This document shows, one piece after another, positions 34,539 through 43,860 of a stretch of 64,000 nucleotides of DNA. The stretch is taken from NCBI GenBank assembly GCA_910573755.1, contig CAJTBO010000009.1, forward strand, positions 62,001 through 126,000. Reading direction: 5' to 3'. The notes beneath the pieces were generated by a model. That model saw only the letters and a program-made list of their open reading frames with translations, did no database searches and was not told the origin of the DNA. How positions within the stretch are numbered: position 1 is the first letter of the stretch; each line of letters begins with the position of its first letter. This DNA is from Lachnospiraceae bacterium. GTDB lineage: Bacteria > Bacillota > Clostridia > Lachnospirales > Lachnospiraceae. The translations under genes and the position numbers were made by a program.

Positions 34539-35321
34539 ATGAACATCGTGATCATATTGTCCGGCGGGACAGGCACCAGACTTGGCGGTGATATTCCAAA
34601 ACAGTATATAGAAATAGACGGAAAACCTGTGATCGGGTATTGTCTTGATACCTTTTTTGCCCATCCTTCGGTTGAAGCCGTCCAGATCGTGGCGGACGAT
34701 GCATGGCGGGAATATATTTTAAATTATATAAGAAAGACAGAGAAAAGAACGGGAAAAAGCAAAGTAGAAAATTCGGATAAAATCAAGTCGGAAGTGCCTG
34801 CTAAGTGGAAAGGTTTTTCCGCACCGGGGCAAAACCGGCAGTTATCCATTTATCATGCCCTGCAGGATTGTATGGGGTATGCATCGCCTGATGATTATGT
34901 GATGATCCACGATGCGGCGAGGCCTTTTGTCAGCGATGCCTGTATTGCTGTTTCTTTTCAGGAAGTACGGGAGCATGACGGGATATTGCCGGTGCTGCCG
35001 ATGAAGGATACAGTGTATCTCAGCAAGGACGGAAAAAGAATATCTTCCTTATTAAATAGGGAACAGATTTTTGCCGGACAGGCGCCGGAAACATTTCACC
35101 TGGGCAGATACTATGAGGCGAACAGGGGACTTTTACCAGATAGGATAAAGAAGATCAATGGATCGACGGAACCGGCGATCCTTGCCGGGCTGGATGTTGC
35201 TATGACAGAGGGAGATGAAGGAAATTTTAAGATCACGACTAAAGCAGATCTTGAGAGATTCAGACAGAAACTTTCAGGCAGAAACATTCCGGATAAGGGA
35301 AAGACATCAGACAGGTTTTAA
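34539..35321 (+). CDS. IspD/TarI-like cytidylyltransferase (probable ribitol-5-phosphate cytidylyltransferase)
   Basis: The 260-residue nucleotidyltransferase has SGGTGTRLGGDIPKQY (CTP-binding loop), MIHDAARPFVSD, a central LPMKDTVY and the C-terminal TEGDEGNFKITTKADLER. These fit IspD and its polymer-pathway relative TarI. It is about 30 residues longer than a typical IspD, with a Lys-rich insert near 66-90. I favour the TarI role (CTP + ribitol 5-phosphate to CDP-ribitol) because an MDR dehydrogenase and an epimerase are adjacent and a CDP-polyol transferase is at the start of the locus. An IspD role in isoprenoid synthesis cannot be excluded. Confidence 0.75.
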   Translation: MNIVIILSGGTGTRLGGDIPKQYIEIDGKPVIGYCLDTFFAHPSVEAVQIVADDAWREYILNYIRKTEKRTGKSKVENSDKIKSEVPAKWKGFSAPGQNRQLSIYHALQDCMGYASPDDYVMIHDAARPFVSDACIAVSFQEVREHDGILPVLPMKDTVYLSKDGKRISSLLNREQIFAGQAPETFHLGRYYEANRGLLPDRIKKINGSTEPAILAGLDVAMTEGDEGNFKITTKADLERFRQKLSGRNIPDKGKTSDRF

Positions 35322-35482
35322 AGTATTTCAAAGATATTTTGGAGATGGAGAGCCTGCGGAGGAAACGTTTTAGCGGAAGATAACAAAGAGAGAAGTAACA
35401 TCTCGGCAAAATATAATAAAAAGAAAAGCTTGCTGATACATATTTTGCGGGGCGGTGTACTATAGATATTCGGAGAGCAGAA

Positions 35483-36634
35483 ATGAAAGCATATGTGTTA
35501 CATGATATTGGAGATATCAGATACGAAGAAGTAAAAGAGCCGGTCTTAAAACCGGACGAAGTCCTGATGGAAGTAAAGGCTGTCGGCATCTGTGGCTCTG
35601 ATATCCCGAGAATTTTTGAGAACGGAACCTACTCTTTTCCGCTGATACCGGGACATGAATTTTCCGGCTGTATAGTGAAAACAGGAGCGGAGGCAGATCC
35701 GGACTGGCTTGGAAAACGGGCAGGCGTCTTTCCGCTTCTCCCCTGTAAAAACTGTGTGCCCTGCGGTCAGCAGCATTATGAGATGTGCAGGAATTACAGT
35801 TATTTCGGTTCCAGAACGGACGGTGCTTTTGCGCAGTATGTGGCAGTGCCGGTGTGGAATCTGGTGGAACTGCCAAAGGAAGTTTCTTATGAAGCAGCAG
35901 CAATGTTAGAACCCATGGCGGTAGCGGCTCATGCGATGCGGAGTATGGGTTTTGGAAAAAAAGCCGGCAGACCGGAAGAGGGAGAAAATGTTGGCTGTGT
36001 GGCAAAAGGCATCAGCCCGGAAGAGGAAACCTGCAATGTGCCAAAAAACACCGGACAGGAAAGAAAAAAAACAGTGGCAGTATGCGGCTTGGGAACGATA
36101 GGCCTGCTGCTTGCCATGTTTTTAAAAGAGGCTGGAATAGACAACCTTCTCGTGATCGGAAATAAAGAGTACCAGAAAAAGGATATTCTGGATCTGGGGA
36201 TAACAGGGGATCAGTATTTGGACAGCAGGGACGGAGACATTGTGCATCGTATTCTGGATCGTACAGGCGGTCTCGGCGTGGATGTGTTTTTTGAATGCGT
36301 CGGGAAAAACGAGACTGTCTCGGAAGCCATTCTTGCCACGGCGCCGGCAGGAAAAATACAGCTTGTGGGAAATCCGGCTTCCGATATGAATTTTGACCAA
36401 AATACCTACTGGAAGATATTGAGAAACCAGCTGACCGTAAGAGGAAACTGGAATTCCACCTTTTTACACAGCGCTGAGGATGACTGGCACTATGTTTTAA
36501 ATCTGTTACAGAAAGGAAAGATTCATCCGGAACACTATATCACACAGAGATTCCGGCTGGATGAGTTGGAAAAAGGGCTTCATATTATGAAGGACAAGAC
36601 AGAAGAATATGTGAAGGTTATGATCACTTTATAG
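35483..36634 (+). CDS. Zinc-dependent MDR alcohol dehydrogenase (probable TarJ-like)
   Basis: The 383-residue medium-chain dehydrogenase has VGICGSDIPR (catalytic zinc Cys), IPGHEFSG (His), the structural zinc set CKNCVPCGQQHYEMC, and an NAD(P) Rossmann loop in VAVCGLGTIGLLLAMF. An insert of about 35 residues, about 160-195 (PEEGENVGCVAKG and onward), separates the catalytic and cofactor domains and is not usual. Beside the cytidylyltransferase and epimerase it most likely reduces ribulose 5-phosphate to ribitol 5-phosphate with NADPH. Sorbitol- or galactitol-phosphate dehydrogenase activity is the main alternative. Confidence 0.78.
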   Translation: MKAYVLHDIGDIRYEEVKEPVLKPDEVLMEVKAVGICGSDIPRIFENGTYSFPLIPGHEFSGCIVKTGAEADPDWLGKRAGVFPLLPCKNCVPCGQQHYEMCRNYSYFGSRTDGAFAQYVAVPVWNLVELPKEVSYEAAAMLEPMAVAAHAMRSMGFGKKAGRPEEGENVGCVAKGISPEEETCNVPKNTGQERKKTVAVCGLGTIGLLLAMFLKEAGIDNLLVIGNKEYQKKDILDLGITGDQYLDSRDGDIVHRILDRTGGLGVDVFFECVGKNETVSEAILATAPAGKIQLVGNPASDMNFDQNTYWKILRNQLTVRGNWNSTFLHSAEDDWHYVLNLLQKGKIHPEHYITQRFRLDELEKGLHIMKDKTEEYVKVMITL

Positions 36635-36704
36635 AAATCGTTGTTGCTTTCCATTCAGGCGGATTTTTACTGATAACTAAAATTTTTCCCTGTTGTTTTA
36701 CTTA

Positions 36705-36733
36705 TTGAGAGTGGGATAAAAATAAGATATAAT
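36705..36733 (+). promoter_or_regulatory. Sigma-A type promoter
   Basis: TTGAGA (36705-36710) and TATAAT (36728-36733) are spaced by exactly 17 bases, 45 bases before the ATG of the AAA-type gene. Confidence 0.8.
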
Positions 36734-36777
36734 GCAGGTACACAGATAAATTTCTGGACGGAAAGGAATATGCCTGT

Positions 36778-38373
36778 ATGGAAAAATATTTTAATACAGA
36801 GGGTATTTGTAATCCCCGGTATCATTATATGGTGCCGCTTGATGACAGATTATCGAAGATCAGGCAGCGCTATGTGGAGCGGGGCAGTTATTTTGTGATA
36901 AACCGGGGCAGGCAGTACGGGAAGACCACAACACTGCGCGCATTGGCTGAGTACCTGCGATCGGACTATATTGTGTTGTCGATAGATTTTCAGGAGATCG
37001 GGACGGCGGAATTTCAGGATGAGGCTGCTTTTTGCAAAGCGTTTGCAGAAGTGCTGATAAAGGCCTGCAGGAATAACATAAAAGCGGAAGACGGGGAAGG
37101 AATATTTGAACCGCTTATCCGTTTTTTAAAAGAAATTGACAATTTTACTATGCGGAAGATGTTTGAAGAGTTGAGTCAGGTATGTGAACGAGCGCCGATG
37201 CCGATCGTGATGATGATCAATGAGGTGGACAGCGCAAGTAATTATCAGGTGTTTCTGGATTTTCTGGCACTGCTTCGTGGGTATTATCTTAACCGGGAGA
37301 ACACATCAATCTTTCATTCGGTTATTCTTGCAGGCATATATGATATAAAAAATCTGAAATTGAAGATCAGATCAGATAGAGAACATAAATATAACAGTCC
37401 GTGGAATATAGCAGCAAAGTATAATCTCGAGATGAGCTTTTCCGCAACGGAGATTTCTTCTATGCTGCAGGAGTATGAGTCGGATCATCATACGGGGATG
37501 GATGTGAAAAAAACTGCGGAGTTGATTTATGATTATACATCCGGGTATCCGTATCTTGTTTCGGCAATCTGTAAACTTCTTGATGAGGAGATTCCGGAGA
37601 GTGATGACTTTGAGGAGGTGCGAAGTGTATGGACAGCAAAAGGAGTCACAGAGGCAGTCAGCCGGATACTTGATGAGCGGATACCGCTTTTTGAGAGTAT
37701 GATGAGACAGCTTGCGGAGTATCCGGATATAAAGCGTATGCTGTACGTTGTTTTATTTCAGGGAAAACGGATCGCATATAATCCGGATAATTTTGCTCTT
37801 AATCTGTCGGTAATGTTTGGGTACATTGTGAAAAAAAGCGGCAGTATTCAGGTAGCAAACCGCATGTTTGAGATGCGCCTTTACAGTTATTTTCTCTCGG
37901 AGGAGGAACTTACCAGTGCGATCAGCGATGAAGCGTAGAAGGATAGGAATCGGTTTCTGGAGAGTGGAAGGCTGAATATGAGACTTATATTGGAACGTTT
38001 TGTGGAGCACTTTGCGGATATTTATGGCGATGATAATGAAAAATTTGTGGAGGAACAGGGGAGGAAGCTTTTTCTTTTATATTTAAAGCCGATTATCAAC
38101 GGTACCGGTAATTATTATATTGAGGCACAGACACGTGACGCAAGGCGGACGGATGTGATTGTAGATTATCTGGGCGAACAGTTTATCATAGAACTTAAGA
38201 TATGGCATGGGAATGAATATAATGAAAGAGGAGAAAAACAGCTTCTGGATTATTTGGACTATTATCGTCAGGATAAAGGATATATGCTCAGTTTCAACTT
38301 CAACCAGAAGAAGCTGCGGGGCGTGAGAGAAATACAGATAGATGGGAAAACAATTGTAGAAGCCGTGGTCTGA
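36778..38373 (+). pseudogene. AAA-ATPase/PD-(D/E)XK nuclease gene split by one in-frame amber codon
   Basis: The reading frame is continuous from 36778 to 38373 except for a single TAG at 37936-37938. The N-terminal 386 residues are an AAA-ATPase-like domain with Walker A (NRGRQYGKTTTL) and Walker B (PIVMMINEVDS). The part after the TAG is a PDDEXK_9-type nuclease domain (RKLFLLYLKPIINGTGNYY, RRTDVIVDY, FIIELKIWHG with the E-x-K catalytic pair). In relatives the two are one protein of about 530 residues. A restart ATG exists at 37978. It may be a recent pseudogene, a readthrough product, or two separate proteins; the family has unknown function and is repeated in many gut anaerobes. Confidence 0.8.
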
Positions 38374-38390
38374 AAATGGCCGCGGCTTTT
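38360..38390 (+). terminator. Intrinsic terminator overlapping the stop of the nuclease part
   Basis: AAGCCGTGG pairs with CCGCGGCTT (one T-G pair) around a loop that includes the TGA stop, and TTTT follows. It likely ends the rightward transcript before the convergent gene. Confidence 0.65.
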
Positions 38391-38467
38391 CTGCGGGCAT
38401 AAAACCACCCGCAAGGCGGATGATGATTGAACAGCGTGAAACTGCCCGCAAACTATATGCACATTGC

Positions 38468-41029
38468 TCATGACACGACAACAGTCGGCAGCGACATTTC
38501 ATTATACTGTGTGGATATCATCTTATCAAAACTGATCCGGGAGTAAATACCGCTGAATTTACCACCGTATACAAAAAGCCCCGTCAGGTTGCCGGTATCC
38601 ACCCATTTCGGCTCTTCCGACAGCAGATCGATATTATAAAGCCGGTAGGGATCATTAAACTGCTGCAAAATATAATGTTGTCCCTGCTTTTCTTTCAGAA
38701 GCCGGTTCCATTCATCCTGGCTTTCCAGTTCCACGCCGGCATGGACGCCCTGAGAGCCGTAGGAATCCTCGGGTTTTATGATCCAGTTATCCTTATTAAG
38801 ACAGGTGTTATTTTTTATCCACGCATAGGCGGGCATGTCCAGTTCATCCAGCGAGATCGTGGCAGGGACATGCGCCCGGATAAACACCTGCTCCTCATAA
38901 GATAACAACTGTAATGTTTCCGGTTTATGCAGCAGTTTAAATAAAATCTTATTGTGCACGATCTGGGTCCGGAAATCCCCGAGCAGACATACGCCCCCGG
39001 CCTTGACAGCGTTGATAAAATCCGTCACTTCCCGGTAATGAGCCAGAATATCTGAGGTGACTGCCCTGCGGTAGATCAGGTCGATCCGGGTGCCGTCTTC
39101 GGTAAGGCAGCATGTTCCGTCCCACGTAAGTTTGCGGATATCGCAGAGACAGGCTCTGCAGCCCTTTTTCTCAAACCGGTCCCGGAAGATTAAAAATTCA
39201 TTGGTAGTGGCATGTTCCATGAAATCAACGATCGCTACGGAGGGCAGCGCCGTCTCATCCCCTGCGTATTCCCGGTACAGCCGGATAGCTTCCTCCACCC
39301 AGGTATCAAACAATTCAAATTTCTGCAGCTTGTAACTTTTTTGGAACGCCTGATAGGCCTTCGAACTCTCAAAGGCAGTGTTAAGTTCCCGGTCTTCATT
39401 CATGGCGCTTGTGCCGTCGGTGTTAAACTCACAGAATCTGAAATCGCCGGTTTCTTCATGATAAAAGATATCGATTCTGGAAATCGGAATATTACAATGG
39501 TATTTCGGCCTGCGCAGGATCAGTTCCTCCAGTTCCTCCGGGAAACCGAATAACTGCCGGTAAGCCGCGCTTTGTTCAAATTCCGCGATTACCTTATCAA
39601 ATATGCCGTAAAGAGTATTTACCGCCCGGTCAAATATCCTGATTTCCTTCTCGGTAAATAATTTCGGAAGGTACAGGGTTCTCACAACCCGGTTATGGTA
39701 TTTGGCTGTGGAGGAGAGCAGATAGCTTCGGATGGCGGCGGCGCTTTCTTTATGCAGGGATTCCTCTCCCGCCACCAGTTTTTTGTACTGGTCATTCAGC
39801 ACAGGCAGAGGTACGATACGGCGGATATAGTCCTGTTCTTTTTCGCCGGCCTTTTTTAGAGCCGCGCCGATCAGTTCTTCCATCCATTCCGTCACCGGTT
39901 TTCCGTATACCTCGGCATGATAACCCCGGGCGATAATGCTGTTTTCCGCCTGATAGATATCTTCGGCGCTCTGAACGAAGGAAAGTTCCCGGTCTATCTG
40001 ATCCAGCAGCGCCTGATCATATACGATGGCTTTGATCAGCGCGGCATATCCGAGAGCCGCTTCGATAGGCATGCTGTCCGCCACACGGTATTCGATATAT
40101 TTTTTCAGCCTTACCATGGGAAAATACATGGACAGCAGATGCTCGATGGCATCTATCTCCTGTTCCCCGTAATAGTCGGCGGCACTGCGCCCCTGAAGAT
40201 CCACTACCTGCCCTTTTCTCTGAAGCAGGATACAGGGATTGGAATAGACATATGCTGCATATTCCCGGAAGGAATAGTTTTCCGACATGGAGTGCTCAAA
40301 ATAACCGCAGCGGACAGGATCCACATCCTGCCAGATCTGATTCCTTATTAGATGGGGCCGCCATTTATCCCCTCGTCCGAGCCCGTTTCTATTTTCTGTC
40401 ATAAGGGCTGTAACAGGGGCAAGTTTGATCAGGACACGCATTTTCTGCAGGGCGTCCTCCTCAGAGGAAAAGTCGATGGAAACCTGTGTGGAGGCGGTGG
40501 CGCGCATCATATAACGTCCGAGGCCCCCGGTGGAAGCAAAGCGGGCATCCATCAGATGGTACCGTTCTTTGGGAATCAGGGGAAGGACATCCGCTTCAAG
40601 TTCTCCGTTCTCAACTAAGGGGAAAACGCCTTTTTCCAGCATATGGAACCCTTTCCGGGTCAGAATCCGGTCGCATACGCCCCGGAATTTCAGGTAGATC
40701 TGCCGGATATGCTCCATATCATCCTGCGGGGAAATACTGATCTCCAGCTGGCACCCGGGTTCCAGCGTCACGGTAAAGCCTTCGCAGACAATGCCGAGAA
40801 TATGTTCCTGTTCTTTATAAAGCCGCCCCTGCAGCGTCTGGCAGATCTCTTCCAGACATTCGGAGATTTCCGCATAGGAAATTGCGCGATAATCTTTATC
40901 ACAGACAAAATGTTCCAGTTCAAGACCGATCCTTTGGAATGTATTCTTGCCTTCTTCAATAAAAGTTACTATTTTATCAACATTATTCATATTAGCATTA
41001 CTCATATCAGTATTATTCATATCAATCAT
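38468..41029 (-). CDS. Fusion of glutamate-cysteine ligase-like and circularly permuted ATP-grasp-like domains
   Basis: The 853-residue leftward protein appears to join two peptide-ligase modules. Residues about 20-400 look like a GCS2/glutamate-cysteine ligase domain (FQRIGLELEHFVCDKD, TVTLEPGCQLEISISP, RYMMRATASTQVSIDF, RNGLGRG). Residues about 470-853 resemble circularly permuted ATP-grasp proteins (CNIPISRIDIFYHEE, FCEFNTDGTSAMNED, NWIIKPEDSYGSQGV, HYILQQFNDPYR). It might make gamma-glutamylcysteine and extend it to a glutathione-like tripeptide, but it differs from GshF, whose ATP-grasp is not permuted. The N-terminus has MNN/MSN repeats and four candidate ATGs; the ATG at 41020 has the best AGGA spacing. 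Confidence 0.75.
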   Translation of the reverse strand: MIDMNNTDMSNANMNNVDKIVTFIEEGKNTFQRIGLELEHFVCDKDYRAISYAEISECLEEICQTLQGRLYKEQEHILGIVCEGFTVTLEPGCQLEISISPQDDMEHIRQIYLKFRGVCDRILTRKGFHMLEKGVFPLVENGELEADVLPLIPKERYHLMDARFASTGGLGRYMMRATASTQVSIDFSSEEDALQKMRVLIKLAPVTALMTENRNGLGRGDKWRPHLIRNQIWQDVDPVRCGYFEHSMSENYSFREYAAYVYSNPCILLQRKGQVVDLQGRSAADYYGEQEIDAIEHLLSMYFPMVRLKKYIEYRVADSMPIEAALGYAALIKAIVYDQALLDQIDRELSFVQSAEDIYQAENSIIARGYHAEVYGKPVTEWMEELIGAALKKAGEKEQDYIRRIVPLPVLNDQYKKLVAGEESLHKESAAAIRSYLLSSTAKYHNRVVRTLYLPKLFTEKEIRIFDRAVNTLYGIFDKVIAEFEQSAAYRQLFGFPEELEELILRRPKYHCNIPISRIDIFYHEETGDFRFCEFNTDGTSAMNEDRELNTAFESSKAYQAFQKSYKLQKFELFDTWVEEAIRLYREYAGDETALPSVAIVDFMEHATTNEFLIFRDRFEKKGCRACLCDIRKLTWDGTCCLTEDGTRIDLIYRRAVTSDILAHYREVTDFINAVKAGGVCLLGDFRTQIVHNKILFKLLHKPETLQLLSYEEQVFIRAHVPATISLDELDMPAYAWIKNNTCLNKDNWIIKPEDSYGSQGVHAGVELESQDEWNRLLKEKQGQHYILQQFNDPYRLYNIDLLSEEPKWVDTGNLTGLFVYGGKFSGIYSRISFDKMISTQYNEMSLPTVVVS

Positions 41030-41376
41030 TCCTATCTGTGCCGTTTTTAGCTGCCGGGCCCCGGTCTTCCGGACGCTTCCGCACGTTCCTTATTATATAG
41101 CCAAAAAACAAAAAAGGAAACCCCTAATTGCAGTAGGAATTATCGGCTGTCTCACGCGGCAGGCAGCTGATGGGTATGGTATCCTTGTTTGGCAGTCGTT
41201 TTGACAGAAGATGGTATATTATTTTTGGGGTATGACAATCCGCCGTATATGTGATAGAATATAACCATAATTACGTGAAAAATAACAGGCGTTTTGGAAG
41301 ACTGCGAAAAAAATACTGCAGAAATATGAAATATTGAAAATCATCCTGAAAATTTGTATAAAAGAGAGGCGGATAA
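41030..41376 (+). promoter_or_regulatory. Divergent intergenic region with argJ promoter
   Basis: ATGACA (41232-41237) and TAGAAT (41255-41260), 17 bases apart, form a good promoter about 115 bases before argJ. The leftward fusion gene starts at the other end. I see no recognisable riboswitch or T-box, and no further gene. An arginine-repressor site is possible but not identified. Confidence 0.6.
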
Positions 41377-42657
41377 ATGGATAAGAGGGTTTCTAAAGAA
41401 ATTTCAAAAGAAGTAAGTTTTGAACAGGCGGAAGGGTATGTCTATGTGGAAGGCGGAATCTGTGCGGCAGGCGGTTATCAGGCAAACGGATTGAACTGCG
41501 GTCTTAATCCGGTCAGGGAAAAAAATGATCTGGCGCTTCTGGTAAGTGAAGTGCCGGCGCGGGCTGCTGCCGTCTATACTCGGAATAAAGTAAAGGGGGC
41601 GCCGATCCTGGTCTGCCGGGATCATCTGGAGAAAACAGGAAATACGGTAAAGGCGGTGATCGCCAACAGCAAAAACGCCAATACCTGCAATGCGGACGGT
41701 GTGGAAAAGGCGGAAAAGATGTGTGCGCTGGCGGCTAAGGCCCTGCAGATAAAGGCGGAGGAGGTGCTGGTGGCATCCACCGGGGTGATCGGCGAGATCC
41801 TGCCGATAGAACCGGTGGAGCGCCATATAGAAGAACTGGCGGCGGGACTGAGCAGGAGCGGACATCTGGAGGCGGCAAAGGCGATCATGACCACGGACAC
41901 CGTGAAAAAAGAAGCGGCGGTGGAGTTTGAACTGGACGGAAAGCGCTGCAGGGTAGGCGGCATGGCAAAGGGAAGCGGTATGATCTGCCCGAACATGGCG
42001 ACCACGCTGAACTTTATCACAACAGACTGTCAGATCGCCGCGGATATGTTGCAGAAGGCGCTTTCTGAAATTGTGCAGGTGACCTACAACTGTCTCAGCA
42101 TAGACGGCGATACATCGACCAACGATATGGTACTGGTGCTTGCCAACGGCGTCAGCGGAAATGAGGAGATCACCGCGGAGAACGAAGCGTACCGGAAGTT
42201 TCGGAAGGCGCTCTATCTCGTGATGCTGCATCTGACGAAGATGTTGGCAAAGGACGGGGAAGGGGCCACAAAGCTTTTGGAATGCTCAGTCAGCGGCGCG
42301 CCGGATGAAAAAACGGCGCAGGCAGTAGCAAAGAGTGTGATCTCGTCTCCTCTTTTAAAATGTGCCGTATTCGGAGAGGATGCCAACTGGGGCAGGGTGC
42401 TCTGTGCCGTCGGATACGCGAAGGCGGATTTTGAGATCGATAAAGTGGGAGTTTGTATTTCCAGTAAAAACGGGCAGGTAGAAGTCTGCAGAGAGGGCGC
42501 GGGAATTCCTTTCTCGGAGGAGGCTGCAAAAGAGGTTCTGACGGCGGATGAGATCACCATATTGGTGGATCTCAAACAGGGAAGTGCCGAATCCAGAGCA
42601 TTCGGCTGCGATCTGACCTATGATTATGTGAAAATTAACGGAGATTACCGTTCTTAA
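41377..42657 (+). CDS. argJ: Glutamate N-acetyltransferase / amino-acid acetyltransferase
   Basis: The 426-residue ornithine acetyltransferase recycles acetyl from N-acetylornithine to glutamate in arginine synthesis, and may also use acetyl-CoA if bifunctional. It is made as one chain that cuts itself before the Thr of the PNMATTL motif, here in AKGSGMICPNMATTLN. VIANSKNANTCN, ASTGVIGE and DGDTSTNDM are further family signatures, and the C-terminal part has VFGEDANWGRVLCA. The start follows GAGAGG. It stands alone; no other arg genes are in the window. Confidence 0.93.
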   Translation: MDKRVSKEISKEVSFEQAEGYVYVEGGICAAGGYQANGLNCGLNPVREKNDLALLVSEVPARAAAVYTRNKVKGAPILVCRDHLEKTGNTVKAVIANSKNANTCNADGVEKAEKMCALAAKALQIKAEEVLVASTGVIGEILPIEPVERHIEELAAGLSRSGHLEAAKAIMTTDTVKKEAAVEFELDGKRCRVGGMAKGSGMICPNMATTLNFITTDCQIAADMLQKALSEIVQVTYNCLSIDGDTSTNDMVLVLANGVSGNEEITAENEAYRKFRKALYLVMLHLTKMLAKDGEGATKLLECSVSGAPDEKTAQAVAKSVISSPLLKCAVFGEDANWGRVLCAVGYAKADFEIDKVGVCISSKNGQVEVCREGAGIPFSEEAAKEVLTADEITILVDLKQGSAESRAFGCDLTYDYVKINGDYRS

Positions 42658-42702
42658 CAGAATAATTTTAAATATTTTGCGGAAAATCACCAAATATTCT
42701 TT

Positions 42703-42731
42703 TTTACAAGCAGATGGAAATGTGATAGAAT
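42703..42731 (+). promoter_or_regulatory. Sigma-A type promoter of the polysaccharide deacetylase gene
   Basis: TTTACA (42703-42708) and TAGAAT (42726-42731) are spaced by 17 bases, upstream of the gene at 42785. The best ribosome binding site (AGAAGGAG) is ideally placed for a three-codon frame at 42777-42788 (Met-Ala-Ala-stop) whose stop overlaps the gene's ATG, so translation coupling is possible. Confidence 0.7.
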
Positions 42732-42784
42732 AAATGAAATATAAATCAGGAGAAAACAGAAAATAGAAGGAGAAAAATGGCAGC

Positions 42785-43774
42785 ATGACATCTGAGAGGC
42801 GAAAAAGGATCAACCGTCTGAAAAAAATGATCATATGGACAGTGCTGTTTATGATTCTGATTCCGACTGCCGGTTGTATCGTTCTCGGGATCCGGCTGCA
42901 TTATGCGAATAATTCCGTAAAAACCATGAAGGGGCAGATAGCTTTCCTGGAAAGAGCGCTTCAGGACTCTATAGATGCCGCGGACAGGGTGGAAGCCCTG
43001 CTGGAGATCAATGAAGGGATCTGGCGGGAAAGCAGGGCGGAGGCGGATACAGAGTCGCCGGAGGAAGCAGAAGAGGTTTTCGGAGGTGATGTGGAAACAG
43101 CAGGAGAGGGCCTTGTAAATGATACGGAAGCGGAGGAAGTAAGGAAGGTTTATCTTACTTTTGATGACGGTCCCAGTGTAAATACGGAAGAACTGCTTGA
43201 TATTCTGGCGGAATATGATGTGAAAGCCACTTTTTTTGTGACCGGAAAAGATAAGGAGAAATATGCGGATACTTACCGCAGAATAGTGGAGGAGGGGCAT
43301 ACGCTGGGTATGCATTCCTACAGCCATGAATACAGTACAATTTACGCGTCTCTGGAAAGCTTTCAGAAGGATATAGAACTGCTGAGAGATTTTCTGTATA
43401 ATGAGACAGGGGTTGTCAGCAATTTTTACCGTTTTCCGGGCGGCAGCAGTAATCAGGTTTCAAAAACGGACATTCATGAGATGATAGACTATTTGGATGC
43501 GATGGGGATCAGTTATTTTGACTGGAATGTTTCTTCCGGGGACGCATCCAGTGTACCTGTTGGCAGCGACCAGATTGTAAACCGTGTGATGGAGCAGCTC
43601 CCTTCCCGTCAGGTGGCGGTGGTGCTGATGCATGATGCATCGAATAAAGGCTCTACATTAGAAGCGCTTCCCAAACTGATCGAAGAGATTCAGAAGATGG
43701 AAAAGACGGAGATTTTACCGATCACCGAAGAGACCATGTTGATCCAGCATGCTCTGAGTGAGAAAGAACCCTGA
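42785..43774 (+). CDS. Membrane-anchored polysaccharide deacetylase (NodB domain)
   Basis: The 329-residue protein has one N-terminal membrane helix (MIIWTVLFMILIPTAGCIVLG), a short coiled coil and acidic linker to about 118, and then a NodB deacetylase domain outside the cell. Motifs: LTFDDGPS (catalytic base and metal Asp), MHSYSHEY (metal His pair), YRFPGGSSN, DWNVSSGD and VLMHDAS. It should remove acetyl groups from N-acetylated wall glycan such as peptidoglycan, altering lysozyme sensitivity. It is followed 86 bases later by a bactofilin gene, a cell-envelope shape factor. Confidence 0.92.
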   Translation: MTSERRKRINRLKKMIIWTVLFMILIPTAGCIVLGIRLHYANNSVKTMKGQIAFLERALQDSIDAADRVEALLEINEGIWRESRAEADTESPEEAEEVFGGDVETAGEGLVNDTEAEEVRKVYLTFDDGPSVNTEELLDILAEYDVKATFFVTGKDKEKYADTYRRIVEEGHTLGMHSYSHEYSTIYASLESFQKDIELLRDFLYNETGVVSNFYRFPGGSSNQVSKTDIHEMIDYLDAMGISYFDWNVSSGDASSVPVGSDQIVNRVMEQLPSRQVAVVLMHDASNKGSTLEALPKLIEEIQKMEKTEILPITEETMLIQHALSEKEP

Positions 43775-43860
43775 ATGGAAAGATAATCTATTTATATATT
43801 GTATATTTTATGCGAATAAGTTACAATAACAGATATTAGAAGATACGGAGGAGAATAAGA

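Noticed and set aside
34539-35321. Firm assignment as housekeeping IspD
   Set aside because: Although dxr is in the window, the neighbours here are polyol-phosphate genes, so a TarI role is preferred but not proven.
42777-42788. Three-codon frame before the deacetylase gene as an independent gene
   Set aside because: Too short to be a product; noted only as possible translational coupling.
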